In this document: piece after piece, positions 35,405 to 47,020 of the stretch
Numbering within the stretch: the stretch's first letter is position 1
Layout: the number at the start of each line of letters is the position of its first letter
Assembly: GCA_030581615.1 (NCBI GenBank)
Contig: JAKTTT010000005.1
Span: 310,001 to 374,000 of the forward strand
Origin: Alloascoidea africana
Taxonomy: Eukaryota > Ascomycota > Alloascoideomycetes > Alloascoideales > Alloascoideaceae
Direction of reading: 5' to 3'
DNA length: 64,000 bases
Made by a program: the position numbers and the translations under genes
The notes under the pieces: model-generated
What the model saw: only the letters and a program-made list of their open reading frames with translations
The model's database searches: none
Told to the model about the DNA's origin: nothing

Positions 35405-36340
35405 ATGATTTGCCAATTCGCTGCCCCTCTCGCTCTTCTTGCCCTAGGAAAACTAATTGCGGCAGAAGAAACCACTACATGTCCTGAAGGCCAATACTGG
35501 ATGACCATGCCAAACGGAATGGCACATTGTATGGATAAGCCAACCAGTGAAGCTGGGAAGGCAACCACTACCTGCCCGGATGGCCAGTATTGGATGACAA
35601 TGCCAAATGGTATGGCTCATTGTATGAACAAACCAACAACTTCGGAATCCTCTACAGCGGAGGAGGCAACCACTACCTGTCCTGAAGGTCAATATTGGAT
35701 GACCATGCCAAACGGAATGGCACATTGTATGAATAAGCCAACCAGTTCAGAATCTTCCACTACTGAGGTTGAGGATGCTACCACTACCTGCCCGGATGGC
35801 CAGTATTGGATGACAATGCCAAATGGTATGGCTCATTGTATGAACAAACCAACAACTTCGGAATCCTCTACAGCGGAGGAGGCAACCACTACCTGTCCCG
35901 AAGGTCAATACTGGATGACAATGCCAAATGGAATGGCCCACTGTATGAACAAGCCCTCTAGTTCAGCTGTTTCTTCTGCTACAAGTGAAGCTGCTACGAG
36001 TTCTTGTCCAGAAGGCCAGTACTGGATGACAATGAAAAATGGAATGGCACATTGTATGAATAAGCCAACGAGTTCGGCCGCCTCTAGTGAAGCTGCAACC
36101 AGTTCCTGTCCTGAAGGTCAATACTGGATGACCATGAAAAATGGAATGGCCCACTGTATGAACAAGCCAACTAGTTCTGAAACTCTCGCTACATCTACTA
36201 AATCTGGAGAACAATCTGCATCAGCCTCTGAGTCGGCTCCCACTTCAGTAGAAGTGTCAAATAGCTTGAGCAAGCTATCTTTTGAGAATTCTTTGTTTTC
36301 TCTCGTTGCTATTGCTCTGGCTATTGGATCCCTGATCTAA
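35405..36340 (+). CDS. Secreted GPI-type wall protein with seven Cys/Met/His repeats
   Basis: 311 residues from the ATG at 35405 (upstream codons of the frame have no ATG). A signal peptide is at 1 to about 19 (MICQFAAPLALLALGKLIAA). Seven tandem units follow, each with a nearly invariant core CPxGQYWMTM then xNGMAHCMNKP, separated by Ser/Thr/Glu linkers. Each core has 2 Cys, 4 Met, 1 His, 1 Trp and 1 Tyr. After the repeats comes a Ser-rich stalk and a C-terminal hydrophobic segment (SLFSLVAIALAIGSLI) typical of GPI attachment. The family is not recognised. The spacing M-x-M...M-x-H-C-M is reminiscent of copper-binding motifs, but pairwise disulfides in a small wall module are equally possible. 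Linkers would be O-mannosylated, linking it to the PMT gene nearby. Confidence 0.85.
   Translation: MICQFAAPLALLALGKLIAAEETTTCPEGQYWMTMPNGMAHCMDKPTSEAGKATTTCPDGQYWMTMPNGMAHCMNKPTTSESSTAEEATTTCPEGQYWMTMPNGMAHCMNKPTSSESSTTEVEDATTTCPDGQYWMTMPNGMAHCMNKPTTSESSTAEEATTTCPEGQYWMTMPNGMAHCMNKPSSSAVSSATSEAATSSCPEGQYWMTMKNGMAHCMNKPTSSAASSEAATSSCPEGQYWMTMKNGMAHCMNKPTSSETLATSTKSGEQSASASESAPTSVEVSNSLSKLSFENSLFSLVAIALAIGSLI
35471..36180 (+). repeat. Seven-unit in-frame tandem array of about 100-111 bp
   Basis: Units of about 31-37 codons. Units 5-7 differ most; units 6 and 7 have Lys in place of Pro in the core (MTMKNG). Positions 35564-35682 and 35780-35898 are identical over 119 bp at a 216-bp spacing, evidence of recent two-unit duplication or gene conversion. 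Confidence 0.9.
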
Positions 36341-37734
36341 ATTAGATCTAAATCCTCAAAGTTTTTCTTTTTCTATTTTTATAGAATTCTCATTACGCTA
36401 ACAACTTCATTCTCGAACATGCCCAGCATGAAACTTGATAGAAACTTTGGTACTTGTCTTTGTATTTGAAGCTGTTTATTCTGCAGTCACAGCTACGATG
36501 ATATGAAACTTTCCATCAAACTCAACTTTGAATAATTTATAGATACCTTTTCATTATAGTAATAAGAGCTGTTTATATATTCTAAACTTGGTATTGTCCT
36601 AAAAATCCATGATTTAAGCAGGAATCCATGCCTGCTTATTTTCAATTTACGAAACCACAATCCAAGACTCAGTAAGACCAATTGCTGATTGGTTTTGGGA
36701 AGGCTTGAAACTCTTAAATATAAAACTAAACTATCATTTTGCAAACAGTAAAGAACTTTCTTAAATGTTTTGACAATCATGACGCTGATGCTAGGGTTCT
36801 ACCTTTTCATGACATGATTTTAATAAGAGTGTCTTAAAAGAGTTGACTCATAGTATCAATTATGAAATCTGGGGTAAAATAGACATTGTACTGATTGATT
36901 TGACAGTCCCCATTATTTAGTTGGTCGGAAAACTTCATACCTAGAAGATAGTATTTTTCCTTTCAGCATTTCACATACTGAATCTGTTTCATGTTTAGGA
37001 CCACTGATTTTGAAGAACAAAGATAAGACTATTTGATTCTTTTCTCCCGACCCTTTCAGTATTAGAAAGATATGGAGTGGCATAAAGATTAAAAATGTTC
37101 TTTTTTTTAATAAAATGACATGATTCAAATCCACTTTTACTTTTTGTATTTACTATTGGTACTCAATATAGGGTATCTCGGTGCTTTAGCTACGACGGAT
37201 GAGTTGGCGAACACTTATCAGCCACCGCCACGCGGGGATGCAAGCCACCCCCGAAGGATTTGTACCCAAACTTTAATTCTACAAAAGATCCGATCCGTCC
37301 GCCAAGTGATTCTCCCATGAGACATCTCCCACTCTTCAATTCTATTAATGATGCCCTTAAACAGGGTCTTTTAGCCAGTACATGTAATTATTTACGAAAA
37401 TTACAGCGGTAAAAGTAATGTAGCAAAAAAGACGCCAGGAGTGGTATATGGCAAGAGAATGCGTGATTGAGGCAGATATGACGAACCTGGTCGATTACTA
37501 ACGCTTTTTTCTGCTTCTCAAAAACATATCGAACAGATCAGTAGGAAGCCCACCTACAATACTTTCTATATTGACCACAATATGCCACCAATGGAGGGTG
37601 TTTTAAAGTAACAATCAAAGCGGGAACGGCCGAAAGAAGCTGTAGGTAAGGATGAGATCTCACTAGCCGCACGTAGGAGATAAGAGATAGGCCATGAGGT
37701 GAACCGAATTGAAATGCGAAAACTTTAGTCAAAT
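36341..37734. other. 1.4-kb intergenic region
   Basis: AT-rich 3' flank of the repeat-protein gene. Contains the signal-peptide-like frame at 37120 described separately. Confidence 0.45.
37120..37412 (+). pseudogene. Candidate short secreted-protein gene, apparently frameshifted (speculative)
   Basis: An ATG-started frame opens with a convincing signal peptide (IHFYFLYLLLVLNIGYLGALA) and runs Pro-rich (TYQPPPRGDAS) to a stop at 37320. Another forward frame takes over at the C5 run near 37248-37252 and continues in protein-like sequence (PKDLYPNFNSTKDPIRPPSD) to TAA at 37410. A length change in the C run, real or from sequencing, could explain the break. No family recognised. Confidence 0.3.
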
Positions 37735-37742
37735 TATAAAAG
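37735..37742 (+). promoter_or_regulatory. TATA box of the aminotransferase gene; decides its start
   Basis: TATAAAAG lies only 8 bp before the first in-frame ATG (37750), too close for that ATG to be in the mRNA, so the next ATG at 37786 is the likely start. Confidence 0.6.
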
Positions 37743-37785
37743 GGCCCGGATGGCCCTTCTATTTTCTTCTTCCCTCTCTTCAGCA

Positions 37786-39360
37786 ATGACAGTGACCGAA
37801 TTCTCTCCAAACAGTTACATCTCCAAGAGGTCTCTTGGTAGAGTAACCTCTCATTTCACTTCGACCAAGCCTCTTCCAAAAGGTGTGACTCCTCACCCAG
37901 AGCCCATATACTTTTCCGCAGGGGCACCGAACCCTATATTTTTTCCAATCAACAAGATATCAGTCACAGTCTCCGAAGGCCCGGATGTTCCATTTGGAAA
38001 GAAGAGTACTGAGGCTGCTCCTGTATTCTTGGGAGATGGTGCAGATCCTGCAGATGAAGACGAGGAAGAGCCAACTGGGCCAACAGAGACGGACTCGACA
38101 GAAAGCGAGGGCCTGCCTCAAGCTCAAATTGTGAAGTACAAAAATAGGTCTCAGAAGACAGTGGATATTGCCGAGTCTTTCCAATACGCGTCAACAGCCG
38201 GTCTCCCTTCTCTTTTGAACTTTGTAACTCGATTCGTTGCTAAGATCCATACCCCAGCTTTTGAGAACTGGGACGTCCACCTTACAAGCGGTGCAGGAGA
38301 TGCAATTTTCAAAGTAATAGACCTATTGATCGATGAGGGAGACATTGTGCTCACTGAAGAGCTTAGTTTTAGTCCTGTTTTTAACATCATCAGGTCAATC
38401 GGCGGTGCCCCTTATCCTGTGCCTATCGACTTTGAAGAGGGCCTCATACCAGAAGCACTCGATGATCTTCTAACCAATTGGGGAAGCCAAGAAGACCAAC
38501 CCAAAGACCGAAAACCCAAAGCATTGTATACGATCCCCAGTGGCCAAAACCCAACAGGAGTAAGTCAGTCTGCGGAAAGACGGAAGAAGATCTACGACAT
38601 CTGCGAAAAGCACGACGTGATTATAATCGAGGATGACCCATATGGGTACCTCGTTCATCCAACTTTTGAGAAGGGAAAGCCTTTTACGCCAACTACAGAC
38701 GTTGAACATTTCTTAACCAAAGAATTAGCACCCTCTTATCTCACAATTGATACAAAGGGCCGAGTAATAAGAATGGAGACATTCTCCAAGGTTTTTGCGC
38801 CTGGGATTCGTGTTGGATTCGTTGTTGCACACGAAGACTTTATAAAGAGAATAGGCATTCACTGCATGGTCACAAATAAAGGTACAAGCGGAGTTTCCCA
38901 AGCCCTTTTGGATAACGTTATCAACGGTTTATGGGGAGGCATAGACGGATGGCTTGAATGGATTTTGAAGGTGAAAACGACTTATAATCGACGGGCTCAT
39001 GCATTTCTTGATGCCCTGTATGACTCTCCGGGTTACAAGAAAGGTTTTTTCGAAGTTGTTGAACCACGCGCTGGAATGTTTGGTGGAATCAACATTAACT
39101 TTGAAAAGCTTCTACCTGAAGGCATTGAACCTGGATCTATTGACTATAGAGATTTGCAGGAAGAGTTCCAAGTCCAGACAGCAGTTACTGGCGTTTCTAC
39201 TGTTCTTGGCTACAAGATGACGTCTCACGAAAGGGTGGCTAAGAAAACCAAGTTTATTAGGTTGACCTATGCGTTTGCAAACGATGAGGAGCAAATAAGA
39301 GAGGGTTGTAGGAGAACTGCGCAGGCCGTTGAGAATTTGTTTAGCTCTCATGGAAAATAA
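37786..39360 (+). CDS. ARO8: Aromatic / 2-aminoadipate aminotransferase, ARO8-type
   Basis: 524 residues from the second in-frame Met, chosen because of the TATA box. A class I/II PLP aminotransferase: GLPSLLNFVTRF, LTSGAGDAIFKVIDLL, TIPSGQNPTGVS (PLP ring and substrate region), EDDPYGYL, and the Schiff-base Lys335 in METFSKVFAPGIRVGF. Aro8 family enzymes transfer amino groups between glutamate and aromatic 2-oxo acids or 2-oxoadipate, in Phe/Tyr synthesis and lysine synthesis. An acidic insert (ADPADEDEEEPTG, about residues 84-97) after the N-terminal arm is not a usual feature. Family length is about 500. Cytosolic by default. ARO9- or LYS-specific roles cannot be excluded. Confidence 0.85.
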   Translation: MTVTEFSPNSYISKRSLGRVTSHFTSTKPLPKGVTPHPEPIYFSAGAPNPIFFPINKISVTVSEGPDVPFGKKSTEAAPVFLGDGADPADEDEEEPTGPTETDSTESEGLPQAQIVKYKNRSQKTVDIAESFQYASTAGLPSLLNFVTRFVAKIHTPAFENWDVHLTSGAGDAIFKVIDLLIDEGDIVLTEELSFSPVFNIIRSIGGAPYPVPIDFEEGLIPEALDDLLTNWGSQEDQPKDRKPKALYTIPSGQNPTGVSQSAERRKKIYDICEKHDVIIIEDDPYGYLVHPTFEKGKPFTPTTDVEHFLTKELAPSYLTIDTKGRVIRMETFSKVFAPGIRVGFVVAHEDFIKRIGIHCMVTNKGTSGVSQALLDNVINGLWGGIDGWLEWILKVKTTYNRRAHAFLDALYDSPGYKKGFFEVVEPRAGMFGGININFEKLLPEGIEPGSIDYRDLQEEFQVQTAVTGVSTVLGYKMTSHERVAKKTKFIRLTYAFANDEEQIREGCRRTAQAVENLFSSHGK

Positions 39361-40464
39361 TTCTAATGGTTCTCGGGAAGCCAATAACTCATCAGCATAA
39401 CTGCTAAAGCACTCTAGAACGATCAAGTGGCCAGCTCGGGGCAAGTGAAAGCCGAACCCGAACTGGGATGAAATTGCTAACAGTAGTGACAAGAATGAAA
39501 TAAAAAAATAGCTTTAAAATAGAAAATTTTGACTTTTAAGAGGCATTACCAAGTGTAGATGCTCGGAAATGAAGACATGACACTAACAGAGAAGCATTAC
39601 AAGTGCTCTTTTGATGCCAAAGAATGAGCGTATTGAGCGGTATGTGTTTTTTAAATGTTATGCTAGCTTATTGGTTCAATTTTGATAGACAAATAAGGGA
39701 ATATCGAGTCACCCTAAGGGAAATTTGACCGACTAATAGCAAGCTCCATTCAATATTTGTTTCAACTCAAAGAAATGAATACTAGAGCCTACCAAGAAAC
39801 AAACATAAAGAGTAGGAATATACCGTTTCTCTGCTTTCAGGAACACATCAGCAAAGTGGTCTTGAGCAACATCAACCTGCACACTCTAGAGTCAAACAAT
39901 GGAAGTTTACGAAACATAATTGAGGTATCTCCAAGTTATATAGCATTGCTAATATGACACTTCATCTCACTACTAATGCGCGTTTATCAAGCACAAATCC
40001 AACATAACGCCCTCCCCTGATGATATTGACATACGAACCTTGACATCCTAGAAAGGATCCAGGTGAAAAATCATGCGTTTTTCTTCTCTCCATTTTTTTA
40101 AGAGTTCACAATGAGCATCACTTTTGTACCCATAGTCGCGTCAAAACACGATTTCACTACTAAAAATAATCAATTTAAATAGCGCTAACCGTAGTTAGGA
40201 AGACCCCCTTTTTAGCGGGAAATTCTTAGCTCTGCGGGACAAACCATTGTGCGAAACCTCGTATCTCGAGCCCGCATACAGGGGTATGGGTGTATATGCG
40301 GCTGAGGCTGCTTGAGCAGGGATTTTGAGACCTGTCTGCCCCGTAAAGAAGGTTCATTTTTGCTTTAAGCTACTGATGTGTCTCCCATATTCCACCACCT
40401 TGCTTCTTCCTTCTTCTCCCTCTTTTCTCAAAGGTGTGCGTACGCGCAACGTGTTCAAATTCTA
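39361..40464. other. Intergenic, about 1.1 kb
   Basis: Contains the PMT promoter near its right end. A CT-rich tract precedes the PMT start. No gene recognised. Confidence 0.45.
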
Positions 40465-43400
40465 ATGTCGTTCGCTTCCAAATCTTCCAATAGGAATGAT
40501 AACGACCAGATTCGAAGTCAGAATCAAGATCACACAGACAAGGTCTCCTCCAACACGTTAAAGTCCTCTGAAAAAACAGACAACGACGTCGGTAGCAACA
40601 GCATAAAGGGTGAAAAGCAGGTTGGCCCAGACGGATTTGACGACCCAATCCAAAATCACTTTGGAAAAGGAGTGCTTCGCCACTTTTATATTACAACTCC
40701 ACCAAAATATCTCAACTTGACACGGTCTGCAACCTCAAGCCGGAAAGATGTGTTGTATCTTGGTGTCATTGTCACTGTCGCGATCCTAATGCGGACTTAC
40801 AAAATCTGGCACCCGGATAGCGTGGTGTTTGACGAGGTGCACTTTGGCAAGTTTGCACAAAAGTACATTCGTGGGGAATTTTTTATGGATGTCCATCCAC
40901 CTCTGGCCAAACTGTTGTTTGCCGCAGTGGCTTCCGCGGCTGGTTTCACACCAGACAAGGCCACGTTCGATTGGAGCAAGATTGGAAATAAGTATACTGC
41001 TGAAGTTCCCTATATTGTAATGAGACTTTATCCAGCACTGCTTGGAACTCTTTCAAGTGCACTTGTATTTGCAAGTTTAAAAGCCACTGCTGTTTCTTCC
41101 GAAGTCGCTTTTGTTACTGGATTTCTCTTTGCGATTGAAAACGCGAATGTGACTGTCTCGAGATATATTCTACTGGACTCACCTTTGGTCTGCTTCATTG
41201 CACTTGTGATATTTGCCTTTAATCGGTTTGAAAATCAACGTGCTTTTTCAGTACAATGGTTTCGATATCTTATTGTGACTGGATTAAGTTTGGGTCTGGC
41301 AATGAGTTCAAAATGGGTGGGCTTTTTCACAGTCGCTTGGATAGGCCTTCTCACACTGAACCATCTATGGCTACTGCTTGGAGATTTGACTGTCAAGCCA
41401 TGCCAGTGGCTTGCGCATTTTTTCCTACGTGCTGTTTTCTTAATTTGTTTACCCCTAACGGTTTATTTCTACACCTTTCAGGTTCATTTTGAGACTTTGA
41501 CTGCACACTCTGCAGCGGCAGACGCATTCACACCTCCGTTCCGAGCCTCGCTTTCAGGCTCTGGTCTGGTTCGTGACATTCCGGCCGAGGTAGGCATGTC
41601 TAGCACAGTGTCGATAAGACATTTTAACACAAACGGAGGCTACCTGCACTCGCATCCCTATGCTTATCCAATCGGCTCGAAACAGCAACAGATTACAGTA
41701 TACCCTTACGTGGATACAAACAACGACTGGATTATTGAATACTTTAATTCTAGTTCCTCGGATGTTGAAGCACTACAAGAATTCAGGCCAGTGAATACTT
41801 CCGTTGCGGTGACTTTCAGACATAGCCTAACAAATAAAAGGCTTCACTCACACTCTGACCACAAGCCTCCAGTAACATCCCAAGATTACGTCCAAGAGGT
41901 GACAGGATACGGATTTGATGAGTTTCCAGGTGATCTAAACGACAAATGGATGATTGAAATTGACAAAGATCTGAGTACTCCAGGAATAGCACAGGAACAA
42001 GTTATTGCAATAGACACCAAGTTTCGACTTGTTCATTCTCTTTCTCGTTGTCGTTTGTACTCAAACAACGTGAAACTTCCCGAGTGGGGGTTTGGCCATT
42101 TGGAAGTCGTATGTGGAAGACAGACAAAGCCAGCAGGCGAGATTTGGTATATTGAATCAAACTCACACCCTCTTCTGGATCCTGCCTCTCCCTCGGTCAA
42201 AAAATCAAACTACCACCCACTAGGCTTTTGGGCCAAGTTGAAAGAACTCCATTTGTTCATGTGGAAGGCGAACAAGGGGCTCAAGGCATCGCATGCTTAC
42301 GAATCAAGACCTTTGGACTGGCCAATTTTGAAACGGGGGATAAACTACTGGAATAGAAATTCTCGACAGGCTTATCTTTTTGGAAACTTTCCCGTATGGT
42401 GGTGCTCTTTCGCTGCAATTATTACTTTTATAAATGTTCAGCTTGTGAGATTGGTATTGTGGCAGAAGAATCACGGCAATAAACCAGAAACGGAGGGGGA
42501 AAAAGATGAGGTAGCTGAAGTGAATACTGGAAAGGATCTGGATGCCAAACTTGAGCTGGATTCAAGATTTACAAACTTTGAGTATCAATTTTCCAAATAT
42601 TTGCTTGGGTGGGCACTCCACTATTTGCCCTCGTTCCTCATGGAGAGACAACTATTCCTACACCATTATCTCCCCGCACTCTATTTTGGAGTTTTGGCAT
42701 TAGGGCAGGCAATTGACTATTTGACATTTAGATTCACCTCTCCTTGTTCTGGAGCAAGTTTTAGAGGAATCAGGATGTGGTTGTGGAAAATATTGTTAGT
42801 AGGCTTTTTGGCATCTTCAGTTTATGCGTTTGTTTCCTACTCACCCTTGATTTATGCAGACAAGTGGACAAAACCAGAATGTGAAAACAGCAAATTGTTG
42901 AAAAGCTGGGATTATAATTGTAATGGGTTTCCAATGGAATTGAGTCAGTATCCTTTCTTGGATACCAAAGAAAAGTTGAATAATCAGAAGAAAGAGCTGG
43001 AAAATCTGGTCGCGTCACAGGCAAAACCTTCTGCAAAGCCAGAGGAAAAGGCAAAGGAGAAACTGAACGAGAAGGATGGCGTTGCACAAAGTGATGGACC
43101 ACAACCCACTTCAGCAAGCTTTGATCCCGAGTTTGTAAGCAAGATGGAGAGCGTGTTATCTCAATTGAAGAGTTTCCAAAAGGAAGGACTGCTCCCTGGT
43201 GGGACTGATGATATCCCTGGAAAGGATTACGATTTGAAAGATGCTTTGGAGGCGCTGGCAAAGCAAGTGGATGTGAATGAAAAAGAGGCCGAGGCGGAAG
43301 CGGAAGTAGAAGCGGAAGACGAGGACGAAGATGAAAATGAAAATGAAAATGAAGTAAAAGACGAACCCGAACTCCAAGACTCTAACGAAGATCAAGATTC

Positions 43401-43716
43401 ATCTGTTGATTCAGAAAATTCAGAACCCAAAGCAGACGGACAACCCCCACAATCTTTAACTTCTTCTGCTAATCCGTCCCCAACATTTTCCCGCGATGAA
43501 GAATCATACAGCCTTCGGAAGAAACAAGAAGGAGTAACAGAAAGGAAACCTCAACCAATGAAATTCAAAAAAACAGTGACAAAGATCATTAGTGATCCGA
43601 AGGTTTTGGACCAGTTCATAGAGGCTGGAGCATTTCCTTATATGAAAAAGGAAGAGGTGGATGAGTACAAGCGTTCTTTTAGTGAACAAGCTGAAAAAGA
43701 AAAGAAATGGTGGTAG
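40465..43716 (+). CDS. PMT1: Protein O-mannosyltransferase, PMT1 subfamily, with long acidic C-terminal extension
   Basis: 1083 residues from the first ATG of the frame. Transfers mannose from dolichol-phosphate mannose to Ser/Thr of secreted proteins in the ER. The catalytic loop VFDEVHFGKF ... FFMDVHPPLAKLLF has the PMT1-type wording. A MIR domain lies in the middle (VSIRHFNTNGGYLHSHP, GFDEFPGDLNDKWMIE, FRLVHSLSRCRLYS), and LFLHHYLPALYFG marks a late membrane region. The family normally ends near residue 820, just after SWDYNCNGF. Here about 260 further residues follow: a Lys/Glu helix, an acidic Asp/Glu/Asn tract (about 940-975), Ser-rich linker, then a basic-acidic helical end closing KEKKWW. 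Usually Pmt1 pairs with a Pmt2 partner. Confidence 0.92.
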   Translation: MSFASKSSNRNDNDQIRSQNQDHTDKVSSNTLKSSEKTDNDVGSNSIKGEKQVGPDGFDDPIQNHFGKGVLRHFYITTPPKYLNLTRSATSSRKDVLYLGVIVTVAILMRTYKIWHPDSVVFDEVHFGKFAQKYIRGEFFMDVHPPLAKLLFAAVASAAGFTPDKATFDWSKIGNKYTAEVPYIVMRLYPALLGTLSSALVFASLKATAVSSEVAFVTGFLFAIENANVTVSRYILLDSPLVCFIALVIFAFNRFENQRAFSVQWFRYLIVTGLSLGLAMSSKWVGFFTVAWIGLLTLNHLWLLLGDLTVKPCQWLAHFFLRAVFLICLPLTVYFYTFQVHFETLTAHSAAADAFTPPFRASLSGSGLVRDIPAEVGMSSTVSIRHFNTNGGYLHSHPYAYPIGSKQQQITVYPYVDTNNDWIIEYFNSSSSDVEALQEFRPVNTSVAVTFRHSLTNKRLHSHSDHKPPVTSQDYVQEVTGYGFDEFPGDLNDKWMIEIDKDLSTPGIAQEQVIAIDTKFRLVHSLSRCRLYSNNVKLPEWGFGHLEVVCGRQTKPAGEIWYIESNSHPLLDPASPSVKKSNYHPLGFWAKLKELHLFMWKANKGLKASHAYESRPLDWPILKRGINYWNRNSRQAYLFGNFPVWWCSFAAIITFINVQLVRLVLWQKNHGNKPETEGEKDEVAEVNTGKDLDAKLELDSRFTNFEYQFSKYLLGWALHYLPSFLMERQLFLHHYLPALYFGVLALGQAIDYLTFRFTSPCSGASFRGIRMWLWKILLVGFLASSVYAFVSYSPLIYADKWTKPECENSKLLKSWDYNCNGFPMELSQYPFLDTKEKLNNQKKELENLVASQAKPSAKPEEKAKEKLNEKDGVAQSDGPQPTSASFDPEFVSKMESVLSQLKSFQKEGLLPGGTDDIPGKDYDLKDALEALAKQVDVNEKEAEAEAEVEAEDEDEDENENENEVKDEPELQDSNEDQDSSVDSENSEPKADGQPPQSLTSSANPSPTFSRDEESYSLRKKQEGVTERKPQPMKFKKTVTKIISDPKVLDQFIEAGAFPYMKKEEVDEYKRSFSEQAEKEKKWW

Positions 43717-44002
43717 GATCCAAAAAAAATGACGCATTTGTTAAGCATGTAACATAATTAGTTGCAGTCGTTTTTCTTGTTCCTGTATAAGTTAATGTTT
43801 ATGATTCAAACGCGATGAGTTGATCTACGTTTCCGTGAAGCTTTTTTTTTTTTCCTTATCTGTTGCCCCATATGACCAAGGCATAACTTTAAAACTGTCC
43901 AAAACAATCGAGCATTTACCCCTTTAGCCTTACTTTTTCTTTATTTTTTTATTTTTTTATTTTTTTATTTACTGTTTATTTACTTTGATTGCCTACGCTC
44001 TT
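43717..44002. other. Convergent 3' region with AT octamer repeats
   Basis: Between the PMT and GFA1 stops. Contains a T11 run near 43842 and about three units of ATTTTTTT at about 43940-43970. Confidence 0.6.
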
Positions 44003-46359
<2,357 letters not shown>

Positions 46360-47020
46360 TGCTAGAGAATGGTGAGTATTTGAGCAGATTGGGAAGCGCT
46401 ACAGCAAGCCTTGGAGAGCGATACGAGAAGGAACAGAGAGGAGGGAGATGGAGAGTGCAAGGAGAGAAAGGCAGCAGAAGAAGGAGGGCTTTTTATTTTT
46501 GTTTTATTTTTGGATTCGCTGTCCCGCCGCCATTTCGGGCCCGGAGAGAATCGAGAGACTCGCGAGAATCGAGAGAAGCGGCAGCGGGCTGGGCTCTGGC
46601 TTCATTTCGGAGGCCTGGCACGGGCTTGGAGGCACTACGAAGGGGCCCAGGAGAGCCACAGCCCGTGCGGAAGGGCCTGGCGTTGGAGTTCCATAGGGTG
46701 AATGCCGGGGTTGGCGGCTCTCGGGTTCAGCCATTTAGTGCTCTCAGCCAGGCTGGTCCAGTCGTCGGTCGGGCTGGGGGCCGACGGCAGAGAGCTGGCG
46801 ATCTCGATCTAGCGATCTAGAAATGTAGAGGTCTAGGAATGTAGAGATCTAGAGATCGTGCGATCTAGAGATCGTCACAGATTAGTCTTGCTGGGATTGC
46901 ATAGGATCGGGCTAAGCGTGAAATGAGAAAAAGGCAAGCTCTAATTGAATAAGCGGCCCGCAGCACTATGGAATAAAAAGCATACAAATCATTGATCTTT
47001 GGAACATCTATAAAAAAAAG
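46360..47020. other. GC-rich GFA1 leader/promoter region
   Basis: Unlike its AT-rich surroundings, 46440-46800 is GC-rich and open in several frames on both strands, with no motifs. Such multi-frame openness follows from composition. It ends in a cluster of GATCTAG units. Confidence 0.5.
46802..46874. repeat. Short-repeat cluster built on GATCTAG / AGAGATC
   Basis: Four GATCTAG units within about 70 bp (46806, 46814, 46846, 46862), two of them followed directly by AGATC, plus two close variants (GTCTAGGAATGTAGAG). Confidence 0.8.

Noticed and set aside
35471-36180. CRISPR-like array
   Set aside because: The repeats are in-frame coding units of a surface protein in a eukaryote.
37750-37785. 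First in-frame ATG of the aminotransferase
   Set aside because: Only 8 bp after the TATA box, so probably not transcribed; the ATG at 37786 is preferred.
40378-40464. 29-codon N-terminal extension of PMT1
   Set aside because: It would start at GTG; the first ATG is at 40465 and family N-termini need no extension.
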